The notes: generated by a model from the sequence alone, not told the origin. A stretch of DNA of 64,000 nucleotides from Endozoicomonas montiporae CL-33 (GCF_001583435.1 NZ_CP013251.1:1196001-1260000), one strand, 5' to 3'. Counted from the stretch's first letter, positions 18,422 to 26,460 are shown. Numbers and translations: made by a program.

Positions 18422-19084
18422 ATGATCAGATCTTTCAGAAATGCACTACCGTTGTTGTTTGTTGCTGCTTTTATGGCAGGTTGTCAGACGACAGATCCTT
18501 ATACTGGTGAGCAACAGACTCAGAAAACAGCTAAATACGGTGGCATTGGCGCCCTGGCAGGTGCTGTCATCGGCGGCATAGCGGATGGTGGTGAAGGTGC
18601 TTTGAAAGGCGCTGCGATTGGTGGTGCTGCGGGTGCGGGTTATGGTTACTACACAGACCGTCAGGAATCAAAACTGCGTCAGGAACTGCAGGGAACCGGT
18701 GTTCAGGTGTCCAGACAGGGCGATAACCTGAAGTTGATCATGCCTTCCAATATTACTTTTGACAGCAGTCAGGCAGAGATTAAATCAAGTTTTTATCCGG
18801 TACTGGGTTCTGTTGCCAAGGTGATGAAAGAATTCGATAAAAACCTTATACAGATTCGCGGTTATACCGACAGTACCGGTGGCCCTTCAATTAATAACCC
18901 TCTGTCTCAATCCCGTGCGGAATCTGTTGCCAGATATCTGGTGGCTCAGGGTGTACCAGCGACTCGTATGAGCATTTATGGTATGGGTGCATCTAACCCT
19001 ATAGGCGACAATTCAACTCAATCCGGTCGGGCATTGAATCGTCGGGTTGAAATTGATCTGGTGCCTAATACTGGTCAGAGATAA
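18422..19084 (+). CDS. OmpA-family outer membrane lipoprotein (YiaD-like)
   Basis: The 220-residue protein has a lipobox (FMAGC, Cys21). A glycine-zipper segment follows (about 38-75: GGIGALAGAVIGGIADGGEG and GAAIGGAAGAGYGYY), then a peptidoglycan-binding OmpA C-terminal domain (about 110-215) with ITFDSSQAEIKSSFYPVL, IRGYTDSTG, LSQSRAESVARYLV and GRALNRRVEI. This is the YiaD architecture, a lipoprotein linking the outer membrane to peptidoglycan. It ends in a canonical terminator that is also the insertion point of a group II intron remnant. Confidence 0.92.
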   Translation: MIRSFRNALPLLFVAAFMAGCQTTDPYTGEQQTQKTAKYGGIGALAGAVIGGIADGGEGALKGAAIGGAAGAGYGYYTDRQESKLRQELQGTGVQVSRQGDNLKLIMPSNITFDSSQAEIKSSFYPVLGSVAKVMKEFDKNLIQIRGYTDSTGGPSINNPLSQSRAESVARYLVAQGVPATRMSIYGMGASNPIGDNSTQSGRALNRRVEIDLVPNTGQR

Positions 19085-19100
19085 GCGACGATGTAATTTA

Positions 19101-19132
19101 AAAATTGCCGTCTCCAAAGCGGCAATTTTTTT
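19101..19132 (+). terminator. Intrinsic terminator of the OmpA-like gene
   Basis: AAAATTGCCG (19101-19110) pairs with CGGCAATTTT (19120-19129), followed by a T run that ends at 19132. The sequence resembling a group II intron begins at the very next base. Confidence 0.88.
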
Positions 19133-19940
19133 GTTTGCCCAGCGAAGCGGGCAAACCCGTCAGGCTGAAAGAAGCCTGAACCGCCCCGACTGAGGGGAAG
19201 GTAATCCGAATGGCAAGGGCGTTGCTGGCCAACGGCAGGGTCTGAAGGAAGCCATAGGAAGTCAGAGGTACACAGCGCAAGCGAACCTGATTCGGCAGGT
19301 TGGGTGCGGTAAGCGTGCAAAATAGCGCAAAGCCCGATACTCAGTCAGTCCCAACTCTGTGTTTGAGGGTGGCATCTCTGGCAGGAAACCGTTTAGTAAC
19401 CGGGGAAGCCTGGCATCTATCCCTGGTCGCTCAGGGGCTTTTATCACAAGAGGAAACTCAAGGATAAAAGTGGTGTGAGGTGGCAGATGATCCCTTAGTA
19501 GTGTCGAAGCTCCGGCCTGTGATAGCGGGCAACCGTCTGGAGGGCAAAACCGGAGTGACTGCAACCTTCTGAGTAACTCACTCCACAAGCCTTGTTATCA
19601 CTGGATTTATATTTTTGATTATAAAGTACAAGAAAGGGCTTATTGGAACGTTAGTTACTCATAGATGTTTGGCCGCGTTCGGCCTGGGGCGCTTCTAAAC
19701 ATGAATTGCGTAGCCATTCTGAATCACGGGAGCTGCGTTGGAACTCCTCGCAATAGCTCGCTATTACTCGTTGTTCCGCCTTTATGCCCTTCAGGGTATT
19801 GTCCCGCGACCCAGAATGGCTTGCTCATGGTCATATTTAGAAGACGGAATTGGTATTAACTGACCGAAACGCCCAGTACAGACCTGTACGCTGGGTGTTG
19901 TGGGAGGAGCGTAGCCGTGAGGCTACGCCCTATCCCGATT
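19133..19940 (+). mobile_element. Group II intron remnant (class C-like), no maturase ORF
   Basis: The segment starts GTTTGCCC, which pairs with GGGCAAAC (19149-19156) like the first stem of class C introns. Internal words match my memory of the Oceanobacillus class C ribozyme: TCTGAAGGAAGC at 19241 and TAACCGGGGAAGCCTGG around 19397. Near the 3' end is a textbook domain V (19868-19899): 8-bp lower stem AACGCCCA/TGGGTGTT containing CGC, a 2-nt bulge GC, a 5-bp upper stem GTACA/TGTAC and a tetraloop GACC. Domain VI follows, with GCGTAGCC-GTGA-GGCTACGC (19909-19928), and the likely end is near CCCGATT at 19940. Insertion straight after a terminator hairpin is the known target habit of class C introns. 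No reverse transcriptase is encoded; where domain IV should hold it there is a palindromic repeat. Exact ends are estimates. Confidence 0.72.
19710..19858. repeat. Palindromic repeat with conserved 3' tail (copy 2)
   Basis: GTAGCCATTCTG near 19710 pairs with CAGAATGGCTTGC ending at 19824, and the centre is AATAGC-TC-GCTATT. The tail TTGCTCATGGTCATATTTAG then GGAATTGGTATTA (19846-19858) is nearly identical to the copy at 1292-1422. It sits inside the intron remnant, just before domain V. Confidence 0.75.
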
Positions 19941-20012
19941 GGGTTGGCATCGTAGCAAAAGATCCGCACACTGATCATTTCAGGCTGAGGTTTAGTTCGG
20001 AAGGGCGTGGAT

Positions 20013-23000
20013 TTATTTGGCGTTTACAGCGTTTTGTGTTTTCAAGGCAATCAGATCGTTTTTTGTCTTATACCATTGTTCGGCCAGTACCTTCAGTTTT
20101 CTGTTTCGGGGTGAAGCCATTGCGGCCAGGCTGAAAGAGTGGGCAACCGAGCTGGAAAGGCAGCGAAACCGATGAATCAATTCATTTTTCTGGTCATCCG
20201 AGTCAAACTCTTCCTCTCTCAGGATGTCGCGAACAGCCTGAGAGAGAACATCAGGGCTGAGGTTGCTATTCATTTCATCCAGCCCAAGAAGCAGGGCGAT
20301 GGCTGGTAAAAAATAGTGGTCTTTGGCCTTAAAAGTGATTTTCAGAACCTCTTTTCTCAAGTTTTCCGGTATCGCCTGCGTGGCAAAGGAGCCATCATAT
20401 TGGTGCAACAACAGCCAGCCCATTTCTTCCCAGATTCGCTCGATACCCACTATACTTTTTGAGTTACCTTTCAACTGTTTTTCATAAAGGTTGTACTCTT
20501 CTCTAGGTTTTCCCTTCTCTCTGGATGTTCTTACTTTTTTTAGAGTGTCATAGATTTGCCTATTCCAGTTTTTTCTATAGATCCTTTCAAATGGGCGGAT
20601 AATTTTTGTTGCCGCCTGAACCTGCCACTGTTCACCGTCCTGACTACTGTCCTGAACATTACGTCGTGTTCTATCAACTTTTATAGTAGCTCCGGGCAAT
20701 GTGGCTAAATCTGTGGGCGACAATGTTTCTGGAAGTTTATCCGCTTTAGAATTCTCCCCTCTGGCTAATTCTTCCTGAGCAGAAGTTGATACGGGTATTG
20801 ATAAGAGCTGATATGGTTTTTTTTGCAATGTCTGTCTGGTCTTTCTGTTTTTTTTGCCTGTTGCCGTTGCTTTACCTTGACTTTGCGCAGGGAGATCCGG
20901 GAGCAAGAGTGGGGTGGTGGATTGCTCGGCAGGCTCTGGAACTGGGGCAACAGTCTCCGCGAGTTGGGAGCTGAGTGAATCAAAACGTTCCTGCCAATAG
21001 TCTGCCAGAAGTAGATTTCGTTCCTGCCAGAAATAGTTCAGTTGCCGTGCAGCCTCTCTGGCTTCAGAGGTCATCCCAATGTCAATGGCATCCTGAAAAA
21101 CACGATGCCATAGTTCGGGGAAGTGATCGGCAGCTTTTTGGTGAAATTCCAATACTTCTCTCTTGAGAGTCTTGATAATTTTGGTACTTTTATTGAAACA
21201 TTTAATTTTTACGCGCACCAGAACGGCAAGAGACTGGTAATGGAGGCTTTTTAAGATTCGGAGCCCTTCAGTCAAGTCAGGGACTTTATTGATTTTCTCT
21301 ATTCGATTTTTATGTTCATTAAGGTCCGAGCAAATCGCTTCATAGGCTCTATCATCATCATAAATCCAGTTCTCTTTAATCGCTTTAATCCCTCTACTGG
21401 TGGTGTAAATCATGTTAAAAAAGCGATCATAACTTTGCGGATTTTTAGCCAGATCACTGCTTTTAATAAAGTCATTGTCAGTGCATTCAGCCATATAGCG
21501 CAAAAGGATATAATAGGAGATACGTTGCAATAAGTGCATGGAGGCAAGTTCGACAGACTTGTAGGTTGTATCACCCATTGGAGCCCATCGAATACGGTCA
21601 AGAGTAGTGAAGCTGACAGGAAAAAAATAATGCGAATCATAATCGGTAATGCAATCCTCAAATTTCAGCAGCAGTTCCAGATAGATTTCAAAATTAACAG
21701 GACAGTTAATGCCCGGCAGAGCACCCGCATAATACATAATCAGTAGTGGCAGAACTTCAGGATTAGCTCTCTCTATGGATCTGAAAAAATAGCTATGCAA
21801 TTCCAGGGCATCGGCTTCTGGATCTTCGCTGGTGGCATCCAGCAGTTTCTTGTATTTGTGGATCATCAGCCAGGCCAGAATCTGGTCGTCCGGATCAAAC
21901 GGATGGGCGGACGCTTGCTGGCCTGGGGAAGTAGCAAACAGGCTCATCCCAGTGCCATCCCCGAGAGAGAGGGGATACACTGTTGGTGATGGATTCCCAA
22001 CTACGTGGGAATGACGGTAAGCCGGTATATTCTGTCTTGCCACTTCGCTTAACTCGTAAGCCTGCATAAACTCTTTTCGGGCTTCGTCCTTGTTACGATT
22101 TTTCAGCCATTTAAAGACTGCCATTGCCATGGTCTTTTTTGCACGGTTGATCTGGTTTGACGGGCTGTTACTGGTTTTGAACAGCTCCAGCTTCAGTTGA
22201 CGGTCTAACCTGAGGAAATCTTCTTCAGGAATAGCAAGAAAGGCTTCTACTTTCTGGCTGTAACTCATATCAACAGTCTGCACTGCAGACACACTGTCAT
22301 CTTCAGGAGGATCATTTTTATCATCCCCGAAGTCACCCTTATTATCTGAATTATCTGAATTATCTGACAGTTGTTGGCCACTTTGTTCATTCTGTTGTTG
22401 ACTTGGGGTATCTTCGGGGGACTGTGATGAATGTTTCTGTTGAGCCATTGGGTCTTCGGTTAAATCCCCCACGCTTCCGGGCAGCTTATTGAACAGAATG
22501 GACTGAGCATCGGCAAAATAGTCAAAGTAATAAGTCAGCAGTTGATCAAGCTCTGCATAAGACGATGGTGTCCAACTCTCTGGATCACTGGCGTAAAGTG
22601 GTACTTTTGTCTGCCACTCTGATATCAGGTCATTGTAATCAGCCTGAATAACCATAATTCTGTCTTGATAGATTTTTTTAAGGTTTTCATCGTCAGTGTT
22701 TTTTAACTTTCTTCGAATGATGGCTAGTAGTTTCAGCTTGTGCTGCAACCGAATGGATTTTATGTCCTGCTCAGTAATGCGCAAGACTGGGCGGCGCTTC
22801 TCCGGGTAGATGAACAATAAAAAATCGGGAAACTGGAAATGTTTCCTGAAATGCTCATTATTATCGCCATCGTCTCCGCCATCGCCACCACCCGGGCTGG
22901 CAACAGAGGCAACAGGGGGCTGGTACAGGAGTGTTATCAGTTGTTCCACGCTTGATACAGACAGCAGTTGCAACAGCTCATGATCGAGTATTATTTCTAT

Positions 23001-23411
23001 GATTTTCGGTGTAATGGACAGGGGCGCGATGTCGGTTCTGGGCAGAACTATCCGATACTGTTCCGATATCATTGATGAATACAGGGTCACTGATTTTGAT
23101 GTGTTTCCAGTCGGGTCAGAGGCTGAGAGCCCACTGATTGTATTCGTCAGTTCAATTTGCAGGCGTAGTTTGTCATAGCTCTCAGCAGGGACTGAATCAG
23201 GGATCAGGTTCGACTGCAAAAAGTTTTTAAACAGCCATAGCTCTTTCTGGTGGGAGGTATTTGGGGAGAGCCCGAACGACAAGGTCATCAAAGGCAGATA
23301 GAACAGCTGACTGTCGTGTTGCCTGAAGGAAAGATCCAAAGCGGATGCGTTAAGGGCTAGCGCCGAAATGAATGAGAAAAGAAACAGAGGGGTGTTACGG
23401 CAGATTGCCAT
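20013..23411 (-). CDS. Very large secreted protein, function unknown
   Basis: From ATG 23411 the protein has 1132 residues and begins with a good signal peptide (MAICRNTPLFLFSFISALAL, cleaving after NASA). The frame stays open upstream to ATG 23486, but that extension is encoded by 12-bp tandem repeats (SYLYSYLYSY), so I prefer 23411. It has a low-complexity acidic/Gln stretch around residues 345-385 (SQQQNEQSGQQ, DNSDNSDNKGDFGDDKND), long helical stretches rich in charged residues, and a basic segment near 870 (KKNRKTRQTLQKK). I recognise no domain. A DNA palindrome repeat is inserted in frame at 21957-22012. It lies in an island with IS remnants, next to an ephrin-like gene, and may be a secreted host-interaction protein; that role is inference. 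Confidence 0.72.
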   Translation of the reverse strand: MAICRNTPLFLFSFISALALNASALDLSFRQHDSQLFYLPLMTLSFGLSPNTSHQKELWLFKNFLQSNLIPDSVPAESYDKLRLQIELTNTISGLSASDPTGNTSKSVTLYSSMISEQYRIVLPRTDIAPLSITPKIIEIILDHELLQLLSVSSVEQLITLLYQPPVASVASPGGGDGGDDGDNNEHFRKHFQFPDFLLFIYPEKRRPVLRITEQDIKSIRLQHKLKLLAIIRRKLKNTDDENLKKIYQDRIMVIQADYNDLISEWQTKVPLYASDPESWTPSSYAELDQLLTYYFDYFADAQSILFNKLPGSVGDLTEDPMAQQKHSSQSPEDTPSQQQNEQSGQQLSDNSDNSDNKGDFGDDKNDPPEDDSVSAVQTVDMSYSQKVEAFLAIPEEDFLRLDRQLKLELFKTSNSPSNQINRAKKTMAMAVFKWLKNRNKDEARKEFMQAYELSEVARQNIPAYRHSHVVGNPSPTVYPLSLGDGTGMSLFATSPGQQASAHPFDPDDQILAWLMIHKYKKLLDATSEDPEADALELHSYFFRSIERANPEVLPLLIMYYAGALPGINCPVNFEIYLELLLKFEDCITDYDSHYFFPVSFTTLDRIRWAPMGDTTYKSVELASMHLLQRISYYILLRYMAECTDNDFIKSSDLAKNPQSYDRFFNMIYTTSRGIKAIKENWIYDDDRAYEAICSDLNEHKNRIEKINKVPDLTEGLRILKSLHYQSLAVLVRVKIKCFNKSTKIIKTLKREVLEFHQKAADHFPELWHRVFQDAIDIGMTSEAREAARQLNYFWQERNLLLADYWQERFDSLSSQLAETVAPVPEPAEQSTTPLLLPDLPAQSQGKATATGKKNRKTRQTLQKKPYQLLSIPVSTSAQEELARGENSKADKLPETLSPTDLATLPGATIKVDRTRRNVQDSSQDGEQWQVQAATKIIRPFERIYRKNWNRQIYDTLKKVRTSREKGKPREEYNLYEKQLKGNSKSIVGIERIWEEMGWLLLHQYDGSFATQAIPENLRKEVLKITFKAKDHYFLPAIALLLGLDEMNSNLSPDVLSQAVRDILREEEFDSDDQKNELIHRFRCLSSSVAHSFSLAAMASPRNRKLKVLAEQWYKTKNDLIALKTQNAVNAK
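21957..22012. repeat. Palindromic DNA repeat inserted in frame in a coding gene
   Basis: ATTCCCA-ACTACG-TGGGAAT (21993-22012), in the context GGATTCCC...GGGAATGACGG, has the ATTCCC-N8-GGGAAT form of dispersed repeats seen in many proteobacteria (such as Neisseria dRS3). A second dyad, ATCCCC-GAGAGAGA-GGGGAT, lies at 21957-21976. Both are translated as part of the large protein, without a stop or frameshift. Confidence 0.7.
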
Positions 23412-23412
23412 G

Positions 23413-23448
23413 AAATAGCTATATAAATAGCTATATAAATAGCTACAC
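23413..23448. repeat. Three 12-bp tandem repeats at the start of the large gene
   Basis: The unit AAATAGCTATAT occurs twice exactly, then once as AAATAGCTACAC. It lies immediately upstream of the preferred start (23411) on the minus strand. Each unit is four codons, so copy-number change would not shift the frame of the longer reading. Confidence 0.85.
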
Positions 23449-23505
23449 AATATGTCAGGCCACACCGCTCTGGAAAAAAAGTTCATATCATTTTGTTTTC
23501 AGCCG

Positions 23506-23811
23506 TCATTCAACACCCCAATCAGGAATAAATTGATTGGTATGTTGGCTCCAATATATAAACAGGATTGTCTCCTGACTTTCCGATACGCAAATTACGT
23601 GCCTCTTCGTGTTAACGGGCGTCAAGAGATAAATGCCTTCAAAGCAGAGGAAAACACATCTACCCGTCGGGTTTTGGGCTAGTTTTTTCTTCATGTTCGG
23701 GAACGTTCGACTCTTTTTCTTCAGTTCGTAGCAGATTCGATGTTGAATAGCAGCATAGGCCATCAGGCAGAGAGTCACCACCATTAACAGTGCCTGGTGA
23801 GCGCTCAGACA
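23506..23811 (-). pseudogene. IS1634-family transposase, C-terminal fragment
   Basis: About 100 residues read through on the minus strand: LLMVVTLCLMAYAAIQHRICYELKKKSRTFPN, then KKKLAQNPTGRCVFLCFEGIYLL. This is the conserved C-terminal end of IS1634 (IS4-superfamily) transposases, where the usual form is NPTARWVF-x-F-GI. The catalytic N-terminal and central parts are absent, so the element is dead. At its upstream edge lies TAATACCAATTCC (23813-23825), the reverse complement of the 13-bp tail end found in the palindromic repeats at 1410 and 19846, suggesting a shared junction. Confidence 0.72.
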
Positions 23812-23857
23812 ATAATACCAATTCCACCTCTTAGGCAACAAAGCCAGAACTGGCCGT

Positions 23858-25000
23858 TTAAAAGGTATTCACAAAAAGATACATTGAGATCAAAAAAGCA
23901 AAAGAAGACCCATCATTAAAACGGTTAGCTTCATTTACAAAATTTTTGAATTTATCTACCTTTATAGTGAAACTTGAATTCAGGGTATTTGATTCCCGTA
24001 CCAGCAGATTATTGTCAAACAGTACTTCGAAATAAGTGTCGTCAACATTCAAATTGTTTGTTTTTGACTTTGGTTCAAGAATAACGAAACGCTGGCCTGG
24101 TTTCTGACATGTCCAGCTACTGACAAACCCTCCTTCATGGTCCAGCCGGGTAATCGTACTGTTGGGTGCTTTGCAAACTGCAACGACCCGATAATGATCG
24201 GATTTTTCAGATAAATACCAGGCTAGAGTCTGGTTGTAGTCAATATACCACACTAACTCAACTGGCAGTGAATGAGGAAGTTCATACTCAGCCGGGTCAG
24301 TGGCAGAAGCGACCCGGTCAAGGTCAGTGGCATAAGTGACAGGGTCAGTGGCATAAGTGGCAGAAGCGACCAGGTCAGTGGCATAAGTGGCAGGGTCAGT
24401 GGCAGAAGCGACCAGTTCAGTGGCAGAAGTGATTGAAGCAGGCTTACAGTGCGTTCCAAGATGGCATTTGCCATGTCTATGTTTTCTACATTTAATCCCT
24501 TTTCTGCAGACATAAACCTTCATGCGCATGTTTCGTTTACGGCAATTACCATTTTCAGTATTATTGAGACCAGATTCAGTGCCATCGGATGTGGCTATAA
24601 AGTAATAATGTTTACCCCCTTCAAATTGTAGGCCATCGTCTTCAGCAACAAATTGGGCAAAAATAACCGAAGTAAATTTCAATTGTGTAGGCGTGTCGCA
24701 CGTCAACAACTTCCGACTTCCAGCCGTGACGTTGACGCTACAGGTGTCATAGGCAGCTTTATTGACCAGCCACAAATTCTCATACATAGCTGATGTTTGT
24801 ATCGCAGTTGGATCATCTTTTAAAACGGTCGCTATATTAGGGCAAATAAAACTAACTTTTGAATTAAGATCTACGAACATGGTTCTATTCTTACGTGTCG
24901 AAAATCTAATGGGATCCCAATGTTCTGAAACATAAATATCACTTGCCTGAACCACCGTCATTAAGAGTAACAGGGTGAATCCGAATAAACTGTATTTCAT
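23858..25000 (-). CDS. Secreted ephrin-like protein (eukaryotic-type ephrin ectodomain)
   Basis: The 380-residue protein has a signal peptide (residues 1-19, LLLLMTVVQAS) preceded by GGAGAGAGGAC. Residues 21-165 match the ephrin receptor-binding domain: YVSEHWDPIRF near the start, FICP (C53), LVNKAAYDTC (C87), LLTC (C101) followed by TPTQLKFT, then GLQFEGGKHYYFIATSDGTE and GLNNTENGNC (C153). Animal ephrins have the same four cysteines and the pattern GLEF-x5-YYIISTSNGS-x-GLDN-x4-GVC. A Cys/Lys/His-rich segment (165-187) and tandem Ala-Thr-Asp-Pro-type repeats (192-238) follow. Residues about 248-360 contain VVAVC...SSWTCQKPGQRF, like a second, degenerate ephrin half. The end (SSFAFLISMYLFVNTF) is hydrophobic. 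Eph receptor binding and interference with host adhesion or uptake is inference. Origin by transfer from an animal host is likely. Confidence 0.85.
   Translation of the reverse strand: MKYSLFGFTLLLLMTVVQASDIYVSEHWDPIRFSTRKNRTMFVDLNSKVSFICPNIATVLKDDPTAIQTSAMYENLWLVNKAAYDTCSVNVTAGSRKLLTCDTPTQLKFTSVIFAQFVAEDDGLQFEGGKHYYFIATSDGTESGLNNTENGNCRKRNMRMKVYVCRKGIKCRKHRHGKCHLGTHCKPASITSATELVASATDPATYATDLVASATYATDPVTYATDLDRVASATDPAEYELPHSLPVELVWYIDYNQTLAWYLSEKSDHYRVVAVCKAPNSTITRLDHEGGFVSSWTCQKPGQRFVILEPKSKTNNLNVDDTYFEVLFDNNLLVRESNTLNSSFTIKVDKFKNFVNEANRFNDGSSFAFLISMYLFVNTF
24289..24430. repeat. Degenerate tandem repeats inside the ephrin-like gene
   Basis: Units built on GTCAGTGGCAGAAGCGACC and GTCAGTGGCATAAGTG repeat about eight times. 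They encode the Ala-Thr-Asp-Pro/Leu linker between the ephrin domain and the C-terminal module. Unit lengths of 15-24 bp keep the frame, so copy number could vary between strains. Confidence 0.8.
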
Positions 25001-25461
25001 GTCCTCTCTCCAGTCAGCAGACTACACTCTTTAATACGTCTTACACGTCGAAGTGCGTATAAATGTTAATTTTCAGTTGCCTCATATGCCTTGGCAAGCA
25101 AGCAATAATCTTGTTTAGATATACGACAGTGAAAGCTACTGATAGCTACTGATAGCAAGGGGGTGCTGAAGATTTAATATACTCGTGCACACTTTTTTCA
25201 GATACTCAGATATAAGGTAGTCATTTTAGTTAGGCTCTTTTTTAGTTAGGCTCTCTATGTGTTTCAGGGGTGTTTCAGGGGGCTACTATCGAAGACTGAA
25301 TTTTTTCTGAAAAAAATGCTTTCTAGGTCAGAGAATTTAGCAGCTACCAGCGAGCTTTTTGATATTTTTCTACCAACTTTCCGGAATCCATAAAGAGCCT
25401 TTAGTTATATTACTCTGCAACCCTTGGTATTAATGATCAATTTTTACCTTCATGCCAAGTC
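25001..25461. other. AT-rich gap upstream of the ephrin-like gene
   Basis: About 460 bp without a supportable gene. Short direct duplications are present (GCTACTGATA twice near 25135, TTAGTTAGGCTCT twice near 25229, GTTTCAGGGG twice near 25261). The promoter of the ephrin-like gene should lie in its first part; I cannot pick it with confidence. Confidence 0.35.
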
Positions 25462-25803
25462 TTACGACTTAAGGCGTATATTTAACGGGACGAGCTGCTC
25501 TCCAGTACTCAGGTATAGAGAATTAAATGCACTATAGCTCTGGCAAAAATGATCAAAATCATCTGAAAAGGAACCGTTTCCATACCAACACAAAGAGTAT
25601 CTACTCAAAAAAGCCGTACGTGAACCACACGGTAGCAGTCGTGCAGCATGCTCGATTTCCTGACTCAGCCTTGGAAATATCCCGCTACCTGTCAGTCGGT
25701 CTGTCAAGTAATGCCAGAATGAAAGGCCATACTGCCGACATGTTTTCTTCAGGCTTGCGAAGGTATCTTTGCTCTGTATGGTGGACCCCTGAACATTGAC
25801 CAT
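25462..25803 (-). pseudogene. Transposase C-terminal remnant
   Basis: The first 60 residues of this 113-residue frame (MVNVQGSTIQSKDTFASLKK, then TCRQYGLSFWHYLTDRLTGSGIFPRLSQEI) resemble the C-terminal tail of IS66-like transposases, which often reads Q-S-K-x-TF-x-K-TC-x-G-SFW-Y-L-DRL with a proline-rich end. The catalytic core is missing. Everything after residue 60 is unrelated. GGAGGAAAT stands before the ATG, but I regard it as a decayed fragment. The family call is tentative. Confidence 0.55.
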
Positions 25804-25973
25804 GATATTTCCTCCATGAATTCAGTCAGCTATTCAGGTCATTAAAGTTCATGTATCAGTAAAAGTTCAGATGTTTTCTGGCCGCTATGAAAGGCGGCTA
25901 TGAATAGAACAGCTACGCACCCGCCTGCCTGTGCTCAGGCGCGTAGAGTTTCTGTAGTGTTAAAGGTTGGAGA

Positions 25974-26246
25974 TCAGCTGGCTTGTGCGGTGTTTACAGT
26001 GCTGTCAGTAAGAAGGGAAGCGGAAGGCATGACCCGGTAAGCCCGGCTTTCCCGTTGGCTGGTTGGGCATGGATGGCTGCCCCGGGAACAGAAAATGCAG
26101 CAGTCGCCGGAATCCGGTGTCATCAGCTTCTGGCAGCTTTTGCATTCATACAGGTAAACACAGGCATCAAGGGGCATGGTTTCATCAGAAGTGTGGCCGC
26201 AGTCTGAACAGGTGATACTGGATTTGGTATGGAGATGATGCTTCAT
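25974..26246 (-). CDS. Small GDCC-motif zinc-ribbon-like protein
   Basis: The 90-residue protein has paired cysteines CSDCGH (13-18) and CKSCQ (35-39), then PDSGDCCIFCSRGSHPCP. This is the conserved hypothetical family usually ending GDCCVFCSYGSVPCPPIQ, about 63 residues long, with unknown function and probably metal binding. Here the end is altered: SYGSVPCPPIQ is SRGSHPCPTSQ, followed by an unrelated tail of about 25 residues, as if the stop was lost. AAGGATCAG precedes the ATG. It lies between the transposase remnant and pta and is read as a separate unit. Confidence 0.72.
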   Translation of the reverse strand: MKHHLHTKSSITCSDCGHTSDETMPLDACVYLYECKSCQKLMTPDSGDCCIFCSRGSHPCPTSQRESRAYRVMPSASLLTDSTVNTAQAS

Positions 26247-26397
26247 GAACTGATCCTTTTCTTGCTTTTCTCAGGTACGTAATAAACGGTTATCGACATT
26301 GACACCTCTTTCTTAACGTTCATGAAAAAGTATTTTAGAAAGGATTTGTGACGGTTTTATGTTGCAGTATTGATTACGTCTTCAGAAGAAAGGAGAT

Positions 26398-26431
26398 CGT
26401 GTTGAAAGCAGAGGCAACTGCTTTCAACACG
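26398..26431. terminator. Hairpin downstream of pta
   Basis: CGTGTTGAAAGCAG (26398-26411) pairs perfectly over 14 bp with CTGCTTTCAACACG (26418-26431), with a 6-nt loop. It lies 30 bp beyond the pta stop. Only a short T-rich stretch follows on the minus strand. Confidence 0.7.
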
Positions 26432-26460
26432 CGAAGCTACTAGTTACCGCGAAGCTAAAG

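Noticed and set aside
19075..19588. Two frames inside the intron remnant
   Set aside because: They cover ribozyme stems and have no reverse transcriptase or other motif.
23409..23486. Upstream start for the large secreted protein
   Set aside because: It would place a repeat-encoded SYLY segment ahead of a good signal peptide, and no ribosome site is seen at 23486.
24289..24430. Possible CRISPR-like array
   Set aside because: Units are degenerate, contiguous, in frame with the ephrin-like protein and have no spacers; no cas genes are near.
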